Notes under the pieces: model-generated
The model's database searches: none
What the model saw: the letters and a program-made list of their open reading frames with translations, nothing else
Told to the model about the DNA's origin: nothing
Source of the DNA: Pseudomonas sp.
Lineage (GTDB): Bacteria; Pseudomonadota; Gammaproteobacteria; Pseudomonadales; Pseudomonadaceae
Direction of reading: 5' to 3'
Assembly: GCA_007713455.1 (NCBI GenBank)
Contig: VMRT01000013.1
Span: 62,001-126,000 of the forward strand
DNA length: 64,000 bases
Shown: piece after piece, positions 1 to 9,325 of the stretch
Position numbering within the stretch: the first letter of the stretch is position 1
Layout of the letters: every line of letters begins with the position of its first letter
Translations under genes and position numbers: made by a program

Positions 1-1106
1 ATCAGCCCTATCCAACCCTCTATCCGCAGGACCTGACGCTGGACATCGATGCCTGGCTGATCCAGAGCCGTGAGCTCAAGGAGACCGGCTGGACGGTGCG
101 CATCCTCGCGCCGATCAACCTGATCGAGCGACCAGTGCGCACCGTGGTCGCCATCGGCGCGGCCACACTGCTCGCCCTGCTGCTCGGGATCGGCCTGCTG
201 ATGCAGCGCCGCCGGCACTTCATCGAACGCCTGGCGCTGGACACCCGGGCGCGCCATCAGCTGGAACAGCGCGTGTTGGAACGCACGCGCGACCTGGAAG
301 CGCTGAACAGCCGGCTCAAGGTCGAGGTACTGGAGCGCGAGCAGGCCCAGCAGGAACTGGTGCGTGCCCAGGACGAACTGCTGCAGGCCGGCAAGCTGTC
401 GGCGCTGGGCACCATGTCGGCGAGCATCAGCCACGAACTCAACCAGCCGCTGGCGGCGATCCGCAGCTACGCCGACAACGCCGGGGTGCTGCTCGACCAG
501 CAGCGCAACGCCGAAGCCCGCGACAACCTGCGGCTGATCAGTGAACTGACCGCGCGCATGGCGTCGATCATCGCCCACCTGCGCGCCTTCGCCCGTCGCG
601 ACCAGCACGCGCCGGAGCGGGTCGCGCTGCAGCCGGCGCTGGACGACGCCCTGGCCCTGCTCGCCAAGCGCCGCCAGGCCATGGGCGTGGAGCTGATCCG
701 CGACCTGCCGGAGGCCACCCTGTGGGTGCAGGCCGGCGAGACGCGGCTGCGGCAGATCCTCGCCAACCTGCTGGCCAACGCCCTCGATGCGCTGGCCGAG
801 CGGCCGCAACCGCGACGCATCTGGCTGCGCGCCGAACTGCAGGGTGACGGCGTGTTGCTCAGCCTGCGCGACAACGGCCCCGGCTTCAGCGAGGAAGCGT
901 TGCAGCGTGCCCGCGAGCCGTTCTTCACCACCAAGACCAGCGCGCAGGGGCTGGGCCTCGGCCTGGCGATCTGCGATACCCTAACCCGCGCCCTGGGCGG
1001 CGAGCTGCGCATGAGCAACCATCCCGAGGGTGGTGCGCAGCTCGGCCTGTTTCTGCGTTGCGCCGAGCCCGGCGTCGCCTTCCCCACCGAGGACCATTTT
1101 CAATGA
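1..1106 (+). CDS. dctB: DctB sensor histidine kinase, C-terminal part (cut by left edge)
   Basis: The frame is open from base 3, so the gene begins left of the window; 367 residues are visible. The visible part holds the end of the periplasmic sensor domain, one hydrophobic transmembrane segment (about bases 135-205), a coiled-coil linker (about 240-390), the H-box with SISHELNQPLAAIR (phospho-accepting His near base 430), then the N box (LLANALDA), G1 (DNGPGF) and G2 (GLGLGLAI) ATP-binding motifs. This is the DctB arrangement: a membrane kinase that senses C4-dicarboxylates and phosphorylates DctD. Its stop overlaps the dctD start by 4 bp (ATGA), so the two are translationally coupled. The dctPQM transporter genes lie just downstream, which supports the assignment over other membrane kinases. 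Confidence 0.9.
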   Translation, partial: QPYPTLYPQDLTLDIDAWLIQSRELKETGWTVRILAPINLIERPVRTVVAIGAATLLALLLGIGLLMQRRRHFIERLALDTRARHQLEQRVLERTRDLEALNSRLKVEVLEREQAQQELVRAQDELLQAGKLSALGTMSASISHELNQPLAAIRSYADNAGVLLDQQRNAEARDNLRLISELTARMASIIAHLRAFARRDQHAPERVALQPALDDALALLAKRRQAMGVELIRDLPEATLWVQAGETRLRQILANLLANALDALAERPQPRRIWLRAELQGDGVLLSLRDNGPGFSEEALQRAREPFFTTKTSAQGLGLGLAICDTLTRALGGELRMSNHPEGGAQLGLFLRCAEPGVAFPTEDHFQ

Positions 1107-2497
1107 GCAGTGACCAGCCGATCAGCGCCCAGGCGCAGGTGCTGCTGATCGACGACGATCCGCACCTGCGTCAGGCATTGAGCCAGACCCTCGACCTGGC
1201 CGGTCTCAAGGTCGTCAGCCTGGGCGATGCCCGCGACCTGGCCGCGCGGCTGCCAGCGGACTGGCCAGGCGTGGTGGTCAGCGACATTCGCATGCCCGGC
1301 ATCGATGGCCTGGAGCTGCTGCAACAGCTGCGCACGCGCGACAGCGAGATGCCGGTGATCCTCATCACCGGGCACGGTGATATTCAGCTGGCGGTGCAGG
1401 CGATGCGCGCCGGCGCTTACGATTTCCTGGAAAAACCCTTCCCCAGCGAAGCGCTGCTGGACAGCGTGCGCCGTGCCCTGGCGCTACGCCAACTGGTACT
1501 GGACAACCGCTCCCTGCGCCTGGCCCTGGCCGACCGGCAGCAGCTGTCGGCGCGCCTGCTCGGACAATCCCAGGCGATGCTGCGTCTGCGCGAACAGATC
1601 GGCGCGCTGGCCGGGACCCAGGCCGATGTACTGATTCTCGGCGAAACGGGCGCTGGCAAGGAGGTGGTTGCCCGGGCGCTGCACGACCTGTCCAGCCGGC
1701 GCAACGGCCCCTTCGTCGCGATCAACGCCGGGGCGCTCGCTGAATCGGTGGTGGAAAGCGAACTGTTCGGCCACGAGCCGGGCGCCTTCACCGGCGCGCA
1801 GAAGCGGCGCATCGGCAAGTTCGAGTTCGCCAACGGCGGCACGCTGTTCCTCGACGAGATCGAGAGCATGAGCCTGGATGTGCAGGTCAAGCTGCTGCGC
1901 CTGCTGCAGGAGCGGGTGGTCGAACGGCTCGGCGGCAACCAGTCGATCGCCCTGGATATCCGGGTCATCGCCGCGACCAAGGAGGACCTGCGGGTAGCCG
2001 CGGATCAGGGCCGGTTCCGCGCCGACCTGTACTACCGGCTCAACGTCGCGCCGCTGCGAATTCCGTCACTGCGCGAGCGCAACGAGGACATCCTGCTGTT
2101 GTTCCAGCATTTCGCCGAAGCCGCCGCCCAGCGTCATGGCCTGCCGATCCGCGAGCTGCAGCCGGAACAACGCGCTGCACTGCTACGTCACGCCTGGCCG
2201 GGCAACGTGCGCGAGCTGCAGAACACCGCCGAGCGCTTCGCCCTGGGCCTTGGCCTGGGGCTCGACCAGTCGGCCGGAGAACCGGCTGCCGGGATAGCCG
2301 GAGGTGGCAATCTGAGCGAGCAGGTCGAGGCCTTCGAGCGCGCACTGATCGCCGACGAGCTGAATCGCCCGCATGGCTCGCTGCGCAGCGTCGCCGAAGC
2401 GCTGGGCCTGCCGCGCAAGACGCTGCACGACAAGCTGCGCAAGCACGGGCTGAGTTTTACCGATGCTGGCGGAAGCTCGCCCGATGAAAACGACTAG
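1103..2497 (+). CDS. dctD: DctD, sigma-54-dependent C4-dicarboxylate response regulator
   Basis: 464-residue NtrC-family activator. The receiver domain (about 10-125) has Asp61 in SDIRMPG as phospho-acceptor and Lys111. The AAA+ domain has Walker A GETGAGKE (180-187), the sigma-54 contact loop GAFTGA (227-232) and Walker B GTLFLDEIE (near 246-254). A Fis-type helix-turn-helix occupies about 430-455. The start at 1103 overlaps the dctB stop; an in-frame ATG at 1058 lies deep inside dctB and is less likely. Known role of the family: phosphorylated DctD binds upstream of the transporter operon and drives RNA polymerase with sigma-54. A near-consensus sigma-54 promoter is present 200 bp downstream, in front of dctP, which fits this role closely. 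Confidence 0.95.
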   Translation: MSSDQPISAQAQVLLIDDDPHLRQALSQTLDLAGLKVVSLGDARDLAARLPADWPGVVVSDIRMPGIDGLELLQQLRTRDSEMPVILITGHGDIQLAVQAMRAGAYDFLEKPFPSEALLDSVRRALALRQLVLDNRSLRLALADRQQLSARLLGQSQAMLRLREQIGALAGTQADVLILGETGAGKEVVARALHDLSSRRNGPFVAINAGALAESVVESELFGHEPGAFTGAQKRRIGKFEFANGGTLFLDEIESMSLDVQVKLLRLLQERVVERLGGNQSIALDIRVIAATKEDLRVAADQGRFRADLYYRLNVAPLRIPSLRERNEDILLLFQHFAEAAAQRHGLPIRELQPEQRAALLRHAWPGNVRELQNTAERFALGLGLGLDQSAGEPAAGIAGGGNLSEQVEAFERALIADELNRPHGSLRSVAEALGLPRKTLHDKLRKHGLSFTDAGGSSPDEND

Positions 2498-3836
<1,339 letters not shown>

Positions 3837-3847
3837 GCCTTTGCCGG

Positions 3848-3869
3848 GGGGCGGACACCCCGCCCCTTT
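3848..3869 (+). terminator. Weak hairpin between dctP and dctQ (attenuator-like)
   Basis: GGGGCGG (3848-3854) pairs with CCGCCCC (3860-3866) around ACACC, followed by TTT. It lies 12 bp after the dctP stop. A partial terminator here would give excess binding protein over membrane subunits, as is common in TRAP and ABC operons. The rest of the gap to 4101 shows no gene. Confidence 0.5.
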
Positions 3870-4101
3870 GCTGCACCACCCAGTGATACCCGACAGCCCA
3901 GTGAAAAAACAAAGCAGCTAGCGAAGACGAAGCCCGCACCAAGGGCAGACAGGTCAGGCCAAGGCGATCCCGGGCCCAGCCGCTTCGATGGCGACAACAA
4001 GAGTTTTTCATTGCTCTGTCTCCCAGCCTGCCCCGGCTGGTTCACGGCGCACCTCCGTGCTGCCTTCGATACAACAAGCAGTCCATCGGGAGATGTCATC
4101 C

Positions 4102-4728
4102 ATGAACGCCCTCTGGCGCGTCTGGGACCACTTCGAGGAAGGTTTCATCGCCTTTCTGTTGGCCGCCATGACACTGGTGACCTTCGTCTACGTGATCCTC
4201 AACAACCTCTACACACTTTTCTACGACCTGGGCGACCGGTTCGAGGGAAGCGCCGACTTCTGGTTCGCCATCGGTGACTTCATCATCGGCCTGGCCCAGT
4301 CCATGACCTGGAGCACCGCGCTGACCAAGGCGCTGTTCGCCTGGCTGATCTTCTCCGGCCTCGCCTATGGCGTGCGCACCGCCGGCCACATCGGCGTCGA
4401 TGCACTGGTGAAGCTGGCGCCGCGACACATCCAGCGTGTCATCGGCATCATCGCCTGCCTGCTCTGCCTGGGTTACGCCGGTCTGCTGACCGTGGCCAGC
4501 TTCGAGTGGATCCAGGCGCTGTTCGTTGCCAACATCGGCGCGGAAGACCTGGGCCATGTCGGCGTCAAGCAGTGGCACATCGGCATGATCGTGCCGTTCG
4601 GCTTCGCCATGGTGTTCATCCGTTTCGCCGAAATCTTCGTGCGTATCCTGCGCAACGAGCAGACCGGCCTCGGCCTCGCCGATGAAGCGGCCGATGCGCT
4701 CAAGCACGGCGAAGAGGAGCCCAAGTAA
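4102..4728 (+). CDS. dctQ: DctQ, TRAP transporter small membrane subunit
   Basis: 208 residues with four hydrophobic segments (about 17-38, 70-90, 110-130 and 150-175), the topology of the TRAP small permease. It pairs with DctM in the inner membrane and is needed for docking of DctP. I chose the ATG at 4102 because GGGAG at 4088-4092 lies 9 bp upstream; an in-frame ATG at 4093 is too close to that site. The stop overlaps dctM in TAATG, so the two membrane subunits are translationally coupled. Confidence 0.9.
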   Translation: MNALWRVWDHFEEGFIAFLLAAMTLVTFVYVILNNLYTLFYDLGDRFEGSADFWFAIGDFIIGLAQSMTWSTALTKALFAWLIFSGLAYGVRTAGHIGVDALVKLAPRHIQRVIGIIACLLCLGYAGLLTVASFEWIQALFVANIGAEDLGHVGVKQWHIGMIVPFGFAMVFIRFAEIFVRILRNEQTGLGLADEAADALKHGEEEPK

Positions 4729-6008
4729 TGACCATCCTGTTCCTGTTCGTCGCCCTCTTCGTGCTGATGTTCATCGGCGTGCCGGTGGCCGTATCCCTCG
4801 GCTTGGCCGGTTCGCTGACTATCATGATCTTCAGCCAGGACTCGGTGCGCTCGCTGGCGATCAAGCTGTTCGAGACCTCCGAGCACTACACCCTGCTGGC
4901 GATCCCGTTCTTCCTCCTGGCCGGCGCCTTCATGACCACCGGCGGCGTGGCGCGTCGCCTGATCGACTTCGCCAACGCCTGTGTCGGCCACATCCGTGGC
5001 GGCCTGGCGATCGGTGCGGTGCTGGCGTGCATGCTCTTCGCAGCGCTGTCCGGCTCGTCGCCAGCCACCGTGGCCGCGGTGGGCTCCATCGCCATCGCCG
5101 GCATGGTGCGCTCCGGTTATCCACAGGCCTTCGGCGCTGGCATCGTCTGTAACGCTGGTACCCTGGGCATCCTGATCCCGCCGTCGGTGGTCATGGTGGT
5201 CTACGCCGCGGCTACCGAGACCTCGGTGGGCAAGCTGTTCATGGCCGGTGTCGTCCCCGGCATCATGCTCGGCGGCGCGCTGATGCTGGCGATCTACATC
5301 ATCGCGGTGAAGAAGAACCTGCCGGCACTGCCGCGCGCCAGCTTCCGCGAGTGGCTGTCCGCCGCGCGCAAGGCGGTCTGGGGCCTGCTGCTGATGGTGA
5401 TCATCCTCGGCGGCATCTACTCGGGCATGTTCACGCCCACCGAAGCGGCAGCGGTCGCGGCGGTGTATTCGGCCTTCGTCGCGATCTTCGTCTACAAGGA
5501 CCTCAAGCTGCGCGAATGCCCGAAGGTGCTGCTGGAGTCCGGCAAGCTGAGCATCATGCTGATGTTCGTCATCGCCAACGCCATGCTCTTCGCCCACGTA
5601 CTGACCACCGAGCAGATTCCGCAGGCGATCACTGCCTGGGTCATCGAGGCCGGTCTGCAGCCGTGGATGTTCCTGCTGGTGGTGAACATCGTGCTGCTGG
5701 TGGCCGGCGCCTTCATGGAGCCGTCGGCGATCATCCTGATCCTGGCGCCGATCCTGTTCCCGATTGCCATACAGCTGGGCATCGACCCGATCCACCTTGG
5801 CATCATCATGGTGGTGAACATGGAGATCGGATTGATAACGCCACCGGTGGGGTTGAACCTGTTCGTCGCCTCAGCGGTGACGGGCATGCCGGTGACCCAG
5901 GTGATCCGCGCAGTTCTGCCATGGCTGGCGCTGATGCTGAGCTTCCTGGTGATCATCACCTACGTGCCGTCGATTTCCCTGGCGCTGCCGAACATGCTGG
6001 GCATGTAG
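4728..6008 (+). CDS. dctM: DctM, TRAP transporter large membrane subunit
   Basis: 426 residues, almost entirely hydrophobic, with 11-12 predicted membrane spans. Family marks include the N-terminal segment with FIGVPVAVSLG, the pseudo-repeated loops with SGSSPATVAAVG and TPPVGLNLFV, and the GAFMEPSA segment. DctM is the sodium-coupled transport subunit that moves dicarboxylate across the inner membrane. It is the last gene of the operon and is followed by a strong terminator. A long open frame of over 400 codons antisense to it is a codon-bias shadow. Confidence 0.95.
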   Translation: MTILFLFVALFVLMFIGVPVAVSLGLAGSLTIMIFSQDSVRSLAIKLFETSEHYTLLAIPFFLLAGAFMTTGGVARRLIDFANACVGHIRGGLAIGAVLACMLFAALSGSSPATVAAVGSIAIAGMVRSGYPQAFGAGIVCNAGTLGILIPPSVVMVVYAAATETSVGKLFMAGVVPGIMLGGALMLAIYIIAVKKNLPALPRASFREWLSAARKAVWGLLLMVIILGGIYSGMFTPTEAAAVAAVYSAFVAIFVYKDLKLRECPKVLLESGKLSIMLMFVIANAMLFAHVLTTEQIPQAITAWVIEAGLQPWMFLLVVNIVLLVAGAFMEPSAIILILAPILFPIAIQLGIDPIHLGIIMVVNMEIGLITPPVGLNLFVASAVTGMPVTQVIRAVLPWLALMLSFLVIITYVPSISLALPNMLGM

Positions 6009-6030
6009 CCCGAAACACTTACTTCCCTTT

Positions 6031-6056
6031 AGCCCGGCCTGAGCCGGGCTTTTTTT
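6031..6056 (+). terminator. Rho-independent terminator of dctPQM
   Basis: AGCCCGGC (6031-6038), loop CTGA, GCCGGGCT (6043-6050), then TTTTTT. It begins 22 bp after the dctM stop. Confidence 0.93.
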
Positions 6057-6084
6057 CGTCTGCGCAAATGTCGATGCGGGCTCG

Positions 6085-6693
6085 TCAGAGCGCCAGCACA
6101 TCGGCCGGCCGCCGACGGAACCAGCCGGTCAGCGACAGACGGTCGGCTTGAGTGACCAGTACTTCGTGGGGGAAATCGCCGGAGAGAAAGACCACCAGAT
6201 TGCCGGCCAGCGGTGGCACGTCCAGTTGCGAGCCGTCGGGCATGTGCATGCGCAGTTCGCCGGCATGGCCGGGCTGCCAGTCCGGGTTCAGATAGAGCAC
6301 GGCGGTCACCGAGCGGCTGTCGTCATCGCGAAAGCGGTCCAGGTGCGTCTGATAGAAGGCGCCCGGCGGGTAGAAGGCGAAATGGCACTCGAACTCTTCC
6401 AGCCCGAGGAACAACTCGCGGTTAAGCTGCTGGCGCAAGCCGTCCATGAGTTCGAGGTAGTCGTCGCAGACTGCAGACTGGCCCGGTTCGAGCCACTGAA
6501 TATGGTCGCTGCGAATGCCTTCGCGCACCGCCTGCGCCTCGCCGCGGCCGACCCCTGCCGGTGCCAGCGCACCCTCGGCTTCCCGCCTGCGGCACTCGTC
6601 GGCCAGCTTGTGGGTCACATCACTGGGAAGGAAAGAACTCTGCACCGACCAGCCACGCTCGGCCAGGTCGTCGATGATCGAAGAGAACGGCAA
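6085..6693 (-). CDS. 2OG-Fe(II) oxygenase (prolyl-hydroxylase-like)
   Basis: 202 residues. The C-terminal half is a double-stranded beta-helix of the 2-oxoglutarate/iron dioxygenase type: iron ligands His117 and Asp119 in THLDRF and His176 in DFPHEV, with Arg185 as likely 2-oxoglutarate partner. The family hydroxylates amino-acid side chains such as proline, but the substrate here is unknown. I place the start at a TTG (6691-6693) because GGAG lies 8 bases before it on the coding strand and the homologous body begins there; the reading frame stays open much further upstream without good support. It is a single gene facing the dct terminator, divergent from the DUF2059 gene. Confidence 0.82.
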   Translation of the reverse strand: MPFSSIIDDLAERGWSVQSSFLPSDVTHKLADECRRREAEGALAPAGVGRGEAQAVREGIRSDHIQWLEPGQSAVCDDYLELMDGLRQQLNRELFLGLEEFECHFAFYPPGAFYQTHLDRFRDDDSRSVTAVLYLNPDWQPGHAGELRMHMPDGSQLDVPPLAGNLVVFLSGDFPHEVLVTQADRLSLTGWFRRRPADVLAL

Positions 6694-6847
6694 GGAAGTG
6701 ACTCCGAAGGGATACCGCAGGAGTCTAGGGTCTGTTGAGACTCCGCTACAAGCTGCGTCGCTGCGCCAAATGGCAGCAGTAACCGTGCGCCTCGACAAGC
6801 ACGCGTCGACGCACGGAAAATGAACCGCCCGCCAGACAGGAGCTTCC

Positions 6848-7612
6848 ATGCGCGCCCTCTTGACCTGTGTACTGCTGACCTTGAGCTTCAGCAGCTTCGC
6901 CGACACCTATCAGGAACTCTACGAAACCGCCGGCTGGACCGAACAGCGCGCCAATTTCGGCGATGCCCTGACCGCGGCCCAGCAACGCTACAAGGACACC
7001 CTGCCACCGGCGGTATTCCAGGCACTGGTGACCAACAGCAACCGCCGCTTCGCCGCCCATGCCATCGACCAGCGCGCGCAGCAGGCATTGCGCGGCAACC
7101 TGGCCGAGCCGCAGCCGGCGCTGGAATTCTTCCAGTCGACCCTGGGACGCAAGATCGTCTCGGCCGAAGTGCTCGCCGCACGGCGCGAACAGCTGGCCAA
7201 GCACGCCGCCGGCCTGCCGCGGGTGGAAGCCGGCAGCAACCGACAACTGCTGATCCGCCACCTGGCCCAGGCGCTGCCAGCCAGCGAAGCGGGCGCGGAA
7301 GTCAGCCTGGCACTGGCCGGCGTCGCCGCCGACAGTCTCAGCCAGATGATTCCCGGCCTGCTCGGTGGCAATCAGGCGCAGAGCCTGCTGAGCAGCCAGC
7401 GCCAACGCATGATCGAGCAAATAGAGGCCGATCTCGACAACACGCTGCTGTACGTCTATCGCGACCTGTCCGATGCCGAACTGGAGGAATATGTGACATT
7501 CGCCCAGTCAGACGAAGGCAAGGCCTATTACCAGGCCGCGCTGCAGGCGCTACGCGCCGGCCTGGCGGTGGGCATGAGCGGCGCCGAGCTGGAGCCGCAG
7601 CAGGGCATCTGA
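6848..7612 (+). CDS. DUF2059-family exported protein
   Basis: 254 residues with a signal peptide (RALLTCVLLTLSFSSFA) ending before DTYQ. The mature part is helical and its C-terminus has the DUF2059 pattern, with LSDAELEEYVTFAQSDEGKA. DUF2059 proteins are periplasmic or secreted and have no assigned biochemical role. A ribosome site AGGAG lies 7-8 bases before the ATG at 6848. The gene stands alone: it diverges from the oxygenase gene and converges with the hydrolase gene, whose stop is 5 bp away. No catalytic residues can be pointed to. Confidence 0.75.
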   Translation: MRALLTCVLLTLSFSSFADTYQELYETAGWTEQRANFGDALTAAQQRYKDTLPPAVFQALVTNSNRRFAAHAIDQRAQQALRGNLAEPQPALEFFQSTLGRKIVSAEVLAARREQLAKHAAGLPRVEAGSNRQLLIRHLAQALPASEAGAEVSLALAGVAADSLSQMIPGLLGGNQAQSLLSSQRQRMIEQIEADLDNTLLYVYRDLSDAELEEYVTFAQSDEGKAYYQAALQALRAGLAVGMSGAELEPQQGI

Positions 7613-7617
7613 TTCCG

Positions 7618-8556
7618 CTATCTGAGCCGCTCGCGCAGGAAGTCGAAGTACGCCTGGCGCAATTCCTCGCGCTCGTTCACCAGATGGTGGCGCGCCTCGG
7701 GCAGTCGCAGCACCTCAGCACTTGGGAACTTGCGCTGCAGAATCGGCAGGTTGTACTGCCAATCCACGGTCATGTCCGCCTCGCCCTGAATGATCAACGG
7801 CGCGTGCCTACTGTCAGCCGCACCCTCGATACGGGAAATCCAGCGTGACAGGGCGCCGACCCAGGCCGTGGGCAGGATGTCCGGCTGCAGCGGGTCCTGG
7901 CTCTGGACGAATTCGAGGAAGGCCGGGTCGCCGGAGTTCTCGCTGAACGTTCGTGGGATCTGCTGAACGAAGCGCCGCAGCAACTCGTAGCTGATGCGCG
8001 AGCGCAGCCAGGCGCGCGGGCGAACCAACGGCGCCAGCAGGATGGTGCGCCCCAGGTCAGGGTTTTCGACCTGATGCAACAGGTGATCCAGTGCGATGGC
8101 ACCGCCGGTACTCTGGCCAAGTAGGTGCCAGGGACGCGGCAGATCGAGCTGGCGTGCCTGTTCGAACAGACCGCTCAGCACCGCCTGGTATTCGGCAAAC
8201 TCGTTGATGCTCGCCCGGGGACCGCTGGACAGCCCATGGCCCGGCAGGTCGCAGGCGAGCACGGCGAACCCCATCTCCAGTCCCCAGTCGACCACATGGC
8301 GATACAGGCCCATGTGGTCGTAGTAGCCGTGCAGGATCAGCAGGCTGGCGTGGGGCTGCTCCGGCCACCAGGCCTGAGCGACAACATCGTAGTCATGCAC
8401 GCGAAAGCGCCCCAGGCGGCGCTGGACCTGCGTGCGATGCGGCAGGTCGAGCCCGTAATAGGTCTGGTAATGGAGAGTTTCGGCGCTTGCGGCGACCGCC
8501 TCGGACAGGGCGGGCAGGCTGTTACGCAGGCGCTCGGGATCGATACGCGAGGGCAT
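7618..8556 (-). CDS. Alpha/beta hydrolase (monoacylglycerol-lipase-like)
   Basis: 312 residues of the serine hydrolase fold. Visible marks are the oxyanion-side motif LILHGYYDHMGLY, the nucleophile elbow GQSTG with Ser149, the acidic position near QGEADMTVDW, and the catalytic His in EARHHLVNE near the C-terminus. The HG-x-x-x-H arrangement resembles the Hydrolase_4 (lysophospholipase/monoglyceride lipase) group, so a lipid ester substrate is plausible but unproven. No signal peptide, so it is probably cytoplasmic. The frame stays open upstream to 9015, but that stretch lies antisense to the next gene, so I start at the ATG (8554-8556). Confidence 0.82.
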   Translation of the reverse strand: MPSRIDPERLRNSLPALSEAVAASAETLHYQTYYGLDLPHRTQVQRRLGRFRVHDYDVVAQAWWPEQPHASLLILHGYYDHMGLYRHVVDWGLEMGFAVLACDLPGHGLSSGPRASINEFAEYQAVLSGLFEQARQLDLPRPWHLLGQSTGGAIALDHLLHQVENPDLGRTILLAPLVRPRAWLRSRISYELLRRFVQQIPRTFSENSGDPAFLEFVQSQDPLQPDILPTAWVGALSRWISRIEGAADSRHAPLIIQGEADMTVDWQYNLPILQRKFPSAEVLRLPEARHHLVNEREELRQAYFDFLRERLR

Positions 8557-8640
8557 GGAAATTCTTCGATTGCGTTGACCTGGGATATTCAGCTCTGCGC
8601 CGCCCCATGGCAAGCTTGCGCACCCACATCGGAGCCCGCC

Positions 8641-9210
8641 ATGAGTGCTCGTCGCAAATACCTGATCGCCGCACTGATCACCCTGCTCTGGGGCGGCGCC
8701 ATGCTGGCTGCGTTCTGGTGGTTCGAGGCGCGCTACCTGCGCACCTTCGACGGCGAGCGCGCCGAGCTGTTCTCCGGCGACGCCCTTCGCCTGCCGGCCG
8801 AGCTGCAGGGCCCGGGACCAGTGCGCTTCGTGCATTTCTGGGACCCGGGATGCCCATGCAACGTCGGCAATCAGCAGCACCTGGAAGAACTGCTCAAGCG
8901 CTTTGCCGGACAACCCGTGGACTTCTACGAAGTACGCAAGCCGGGCAGCAAGGGCCGCTTGCCGCAGCCGCTGGCAGCGCTGAAACCGCTGAGCGCCCCG
9001 CCCGGCTCCGAGCAACTACCGGCCAGCCCCGCTGTCGGCATCTGGGATCAAAGCGGGGAGCTGGTCTATATCGGCCCCTACAGCGAAGGTGCGGTGTGCA
9101 GTTCGGACAACAGCTTCGTCGAGCCTATCCTCGATGCCGTGCTGGCCGGGCGCAAGGTGCGCGCCACCCATTCGCTGGCGGTGGCTTGTTTCTGCGACTG
9201 GCAGCAGTAG
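8641..9210 (+). CDS. Thioredoxin-like DUF6436-type membrane-anchored protein
   Basis: 189 residues. One N-terminal transmembrane segment (about 8-28) anchors a periplasmic domain. The domain reads VRFVHFWDPGCPCN, the strand-then-Cys pattern of a thioredoxin fold but with a CPC motif rather than CXXC. Two more Cys pairs occur further on (AVCSSD and ACFCDW). I recognise it as the Pseudomonas DUF6436 type; its role is not established. A redox or metal-handling function is only inference from the cysteines. It diverges from the hydrolase gene and ends just before the ANR/Fur control region of the TonB operon, which runs in the same direction. Confidence 0.7.
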   Translation: MSARRKYLIAALITLLWGGAMLAAFWWFEARYLRTFDGERAELFSGDALRLPAELQGPGPVRFVHFWDPGCPCNVGNQQHLEELLKRFAGQPVDFYEVRKPGSKGRLPQPLAALKPLSAPPGSEQLPASPAVGIWDQSGELVYIGPYSEGAVCSSDNSFVEPILDAVLAGRKVRATHSLAVACFCDWQQ

Positions 9211-9230
9211 CGCGCTTGCGACAGGTAAAC

Positions 9231-9244
9231 TTGATCGCGATCAA
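9231..9244 (+). promoter_or_regulatory. ANR/DNR (FNR-type) box, perfect palindrome
   Basis: TTGATCGCGATCAA matches TTGAT-N4-ATCAA exactly; the whole 14 bp is self-complementary. This is the site of ANR, which senses low oxygen, and of DNR, which senses nitric oxide, in pseudomonads. It overlaps the adjacent Fur box by two bases and lies 82 bp before the TonB receptor start. Which regulator uses it cannot be told from sequence. Confidence 0.85.
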
Positions 9245-9263
9245 ATGATAATTATTATCATTT
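9243..9263 (+). promoter_or_regulatory. Fur box, perfect 10-1-10 palindrome
   Basis: Arms AAATGATAAT (9243-9252) and ATTATCATTT (9254-9263) are exact inverted repeats around one T. The core matches the GATAAT-based Fur consensus very well. Iron-bound Fur would repress the operon starting at 9326. The reverse direction has no gene nearby, so the target is the TonB operon. Confidence 0.92.
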
Positions 9264-9325
9264 AAACGAGAATTGCTCCCATCCAAGTCGGCATCACCGC
9301 CGACGAATTATCCGGGAGCCGTTCG

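Noticed and set aside
4473-5795. 440-codon open frame antisense to dctQ/dctM
   Set aside because: It is His/Asp/Gln/Arg-rich low-complexity protein from the complement of a hydrophobic gene in GC-rich DNA; no start context or fold.
8557-9015. Extension of the alpha/beta hydrolase frame upstream
   Set aside because: It lies antisense to the DUF6436-type gene and adds non-homologous sequence; the ATG at 8556 fits the fold.
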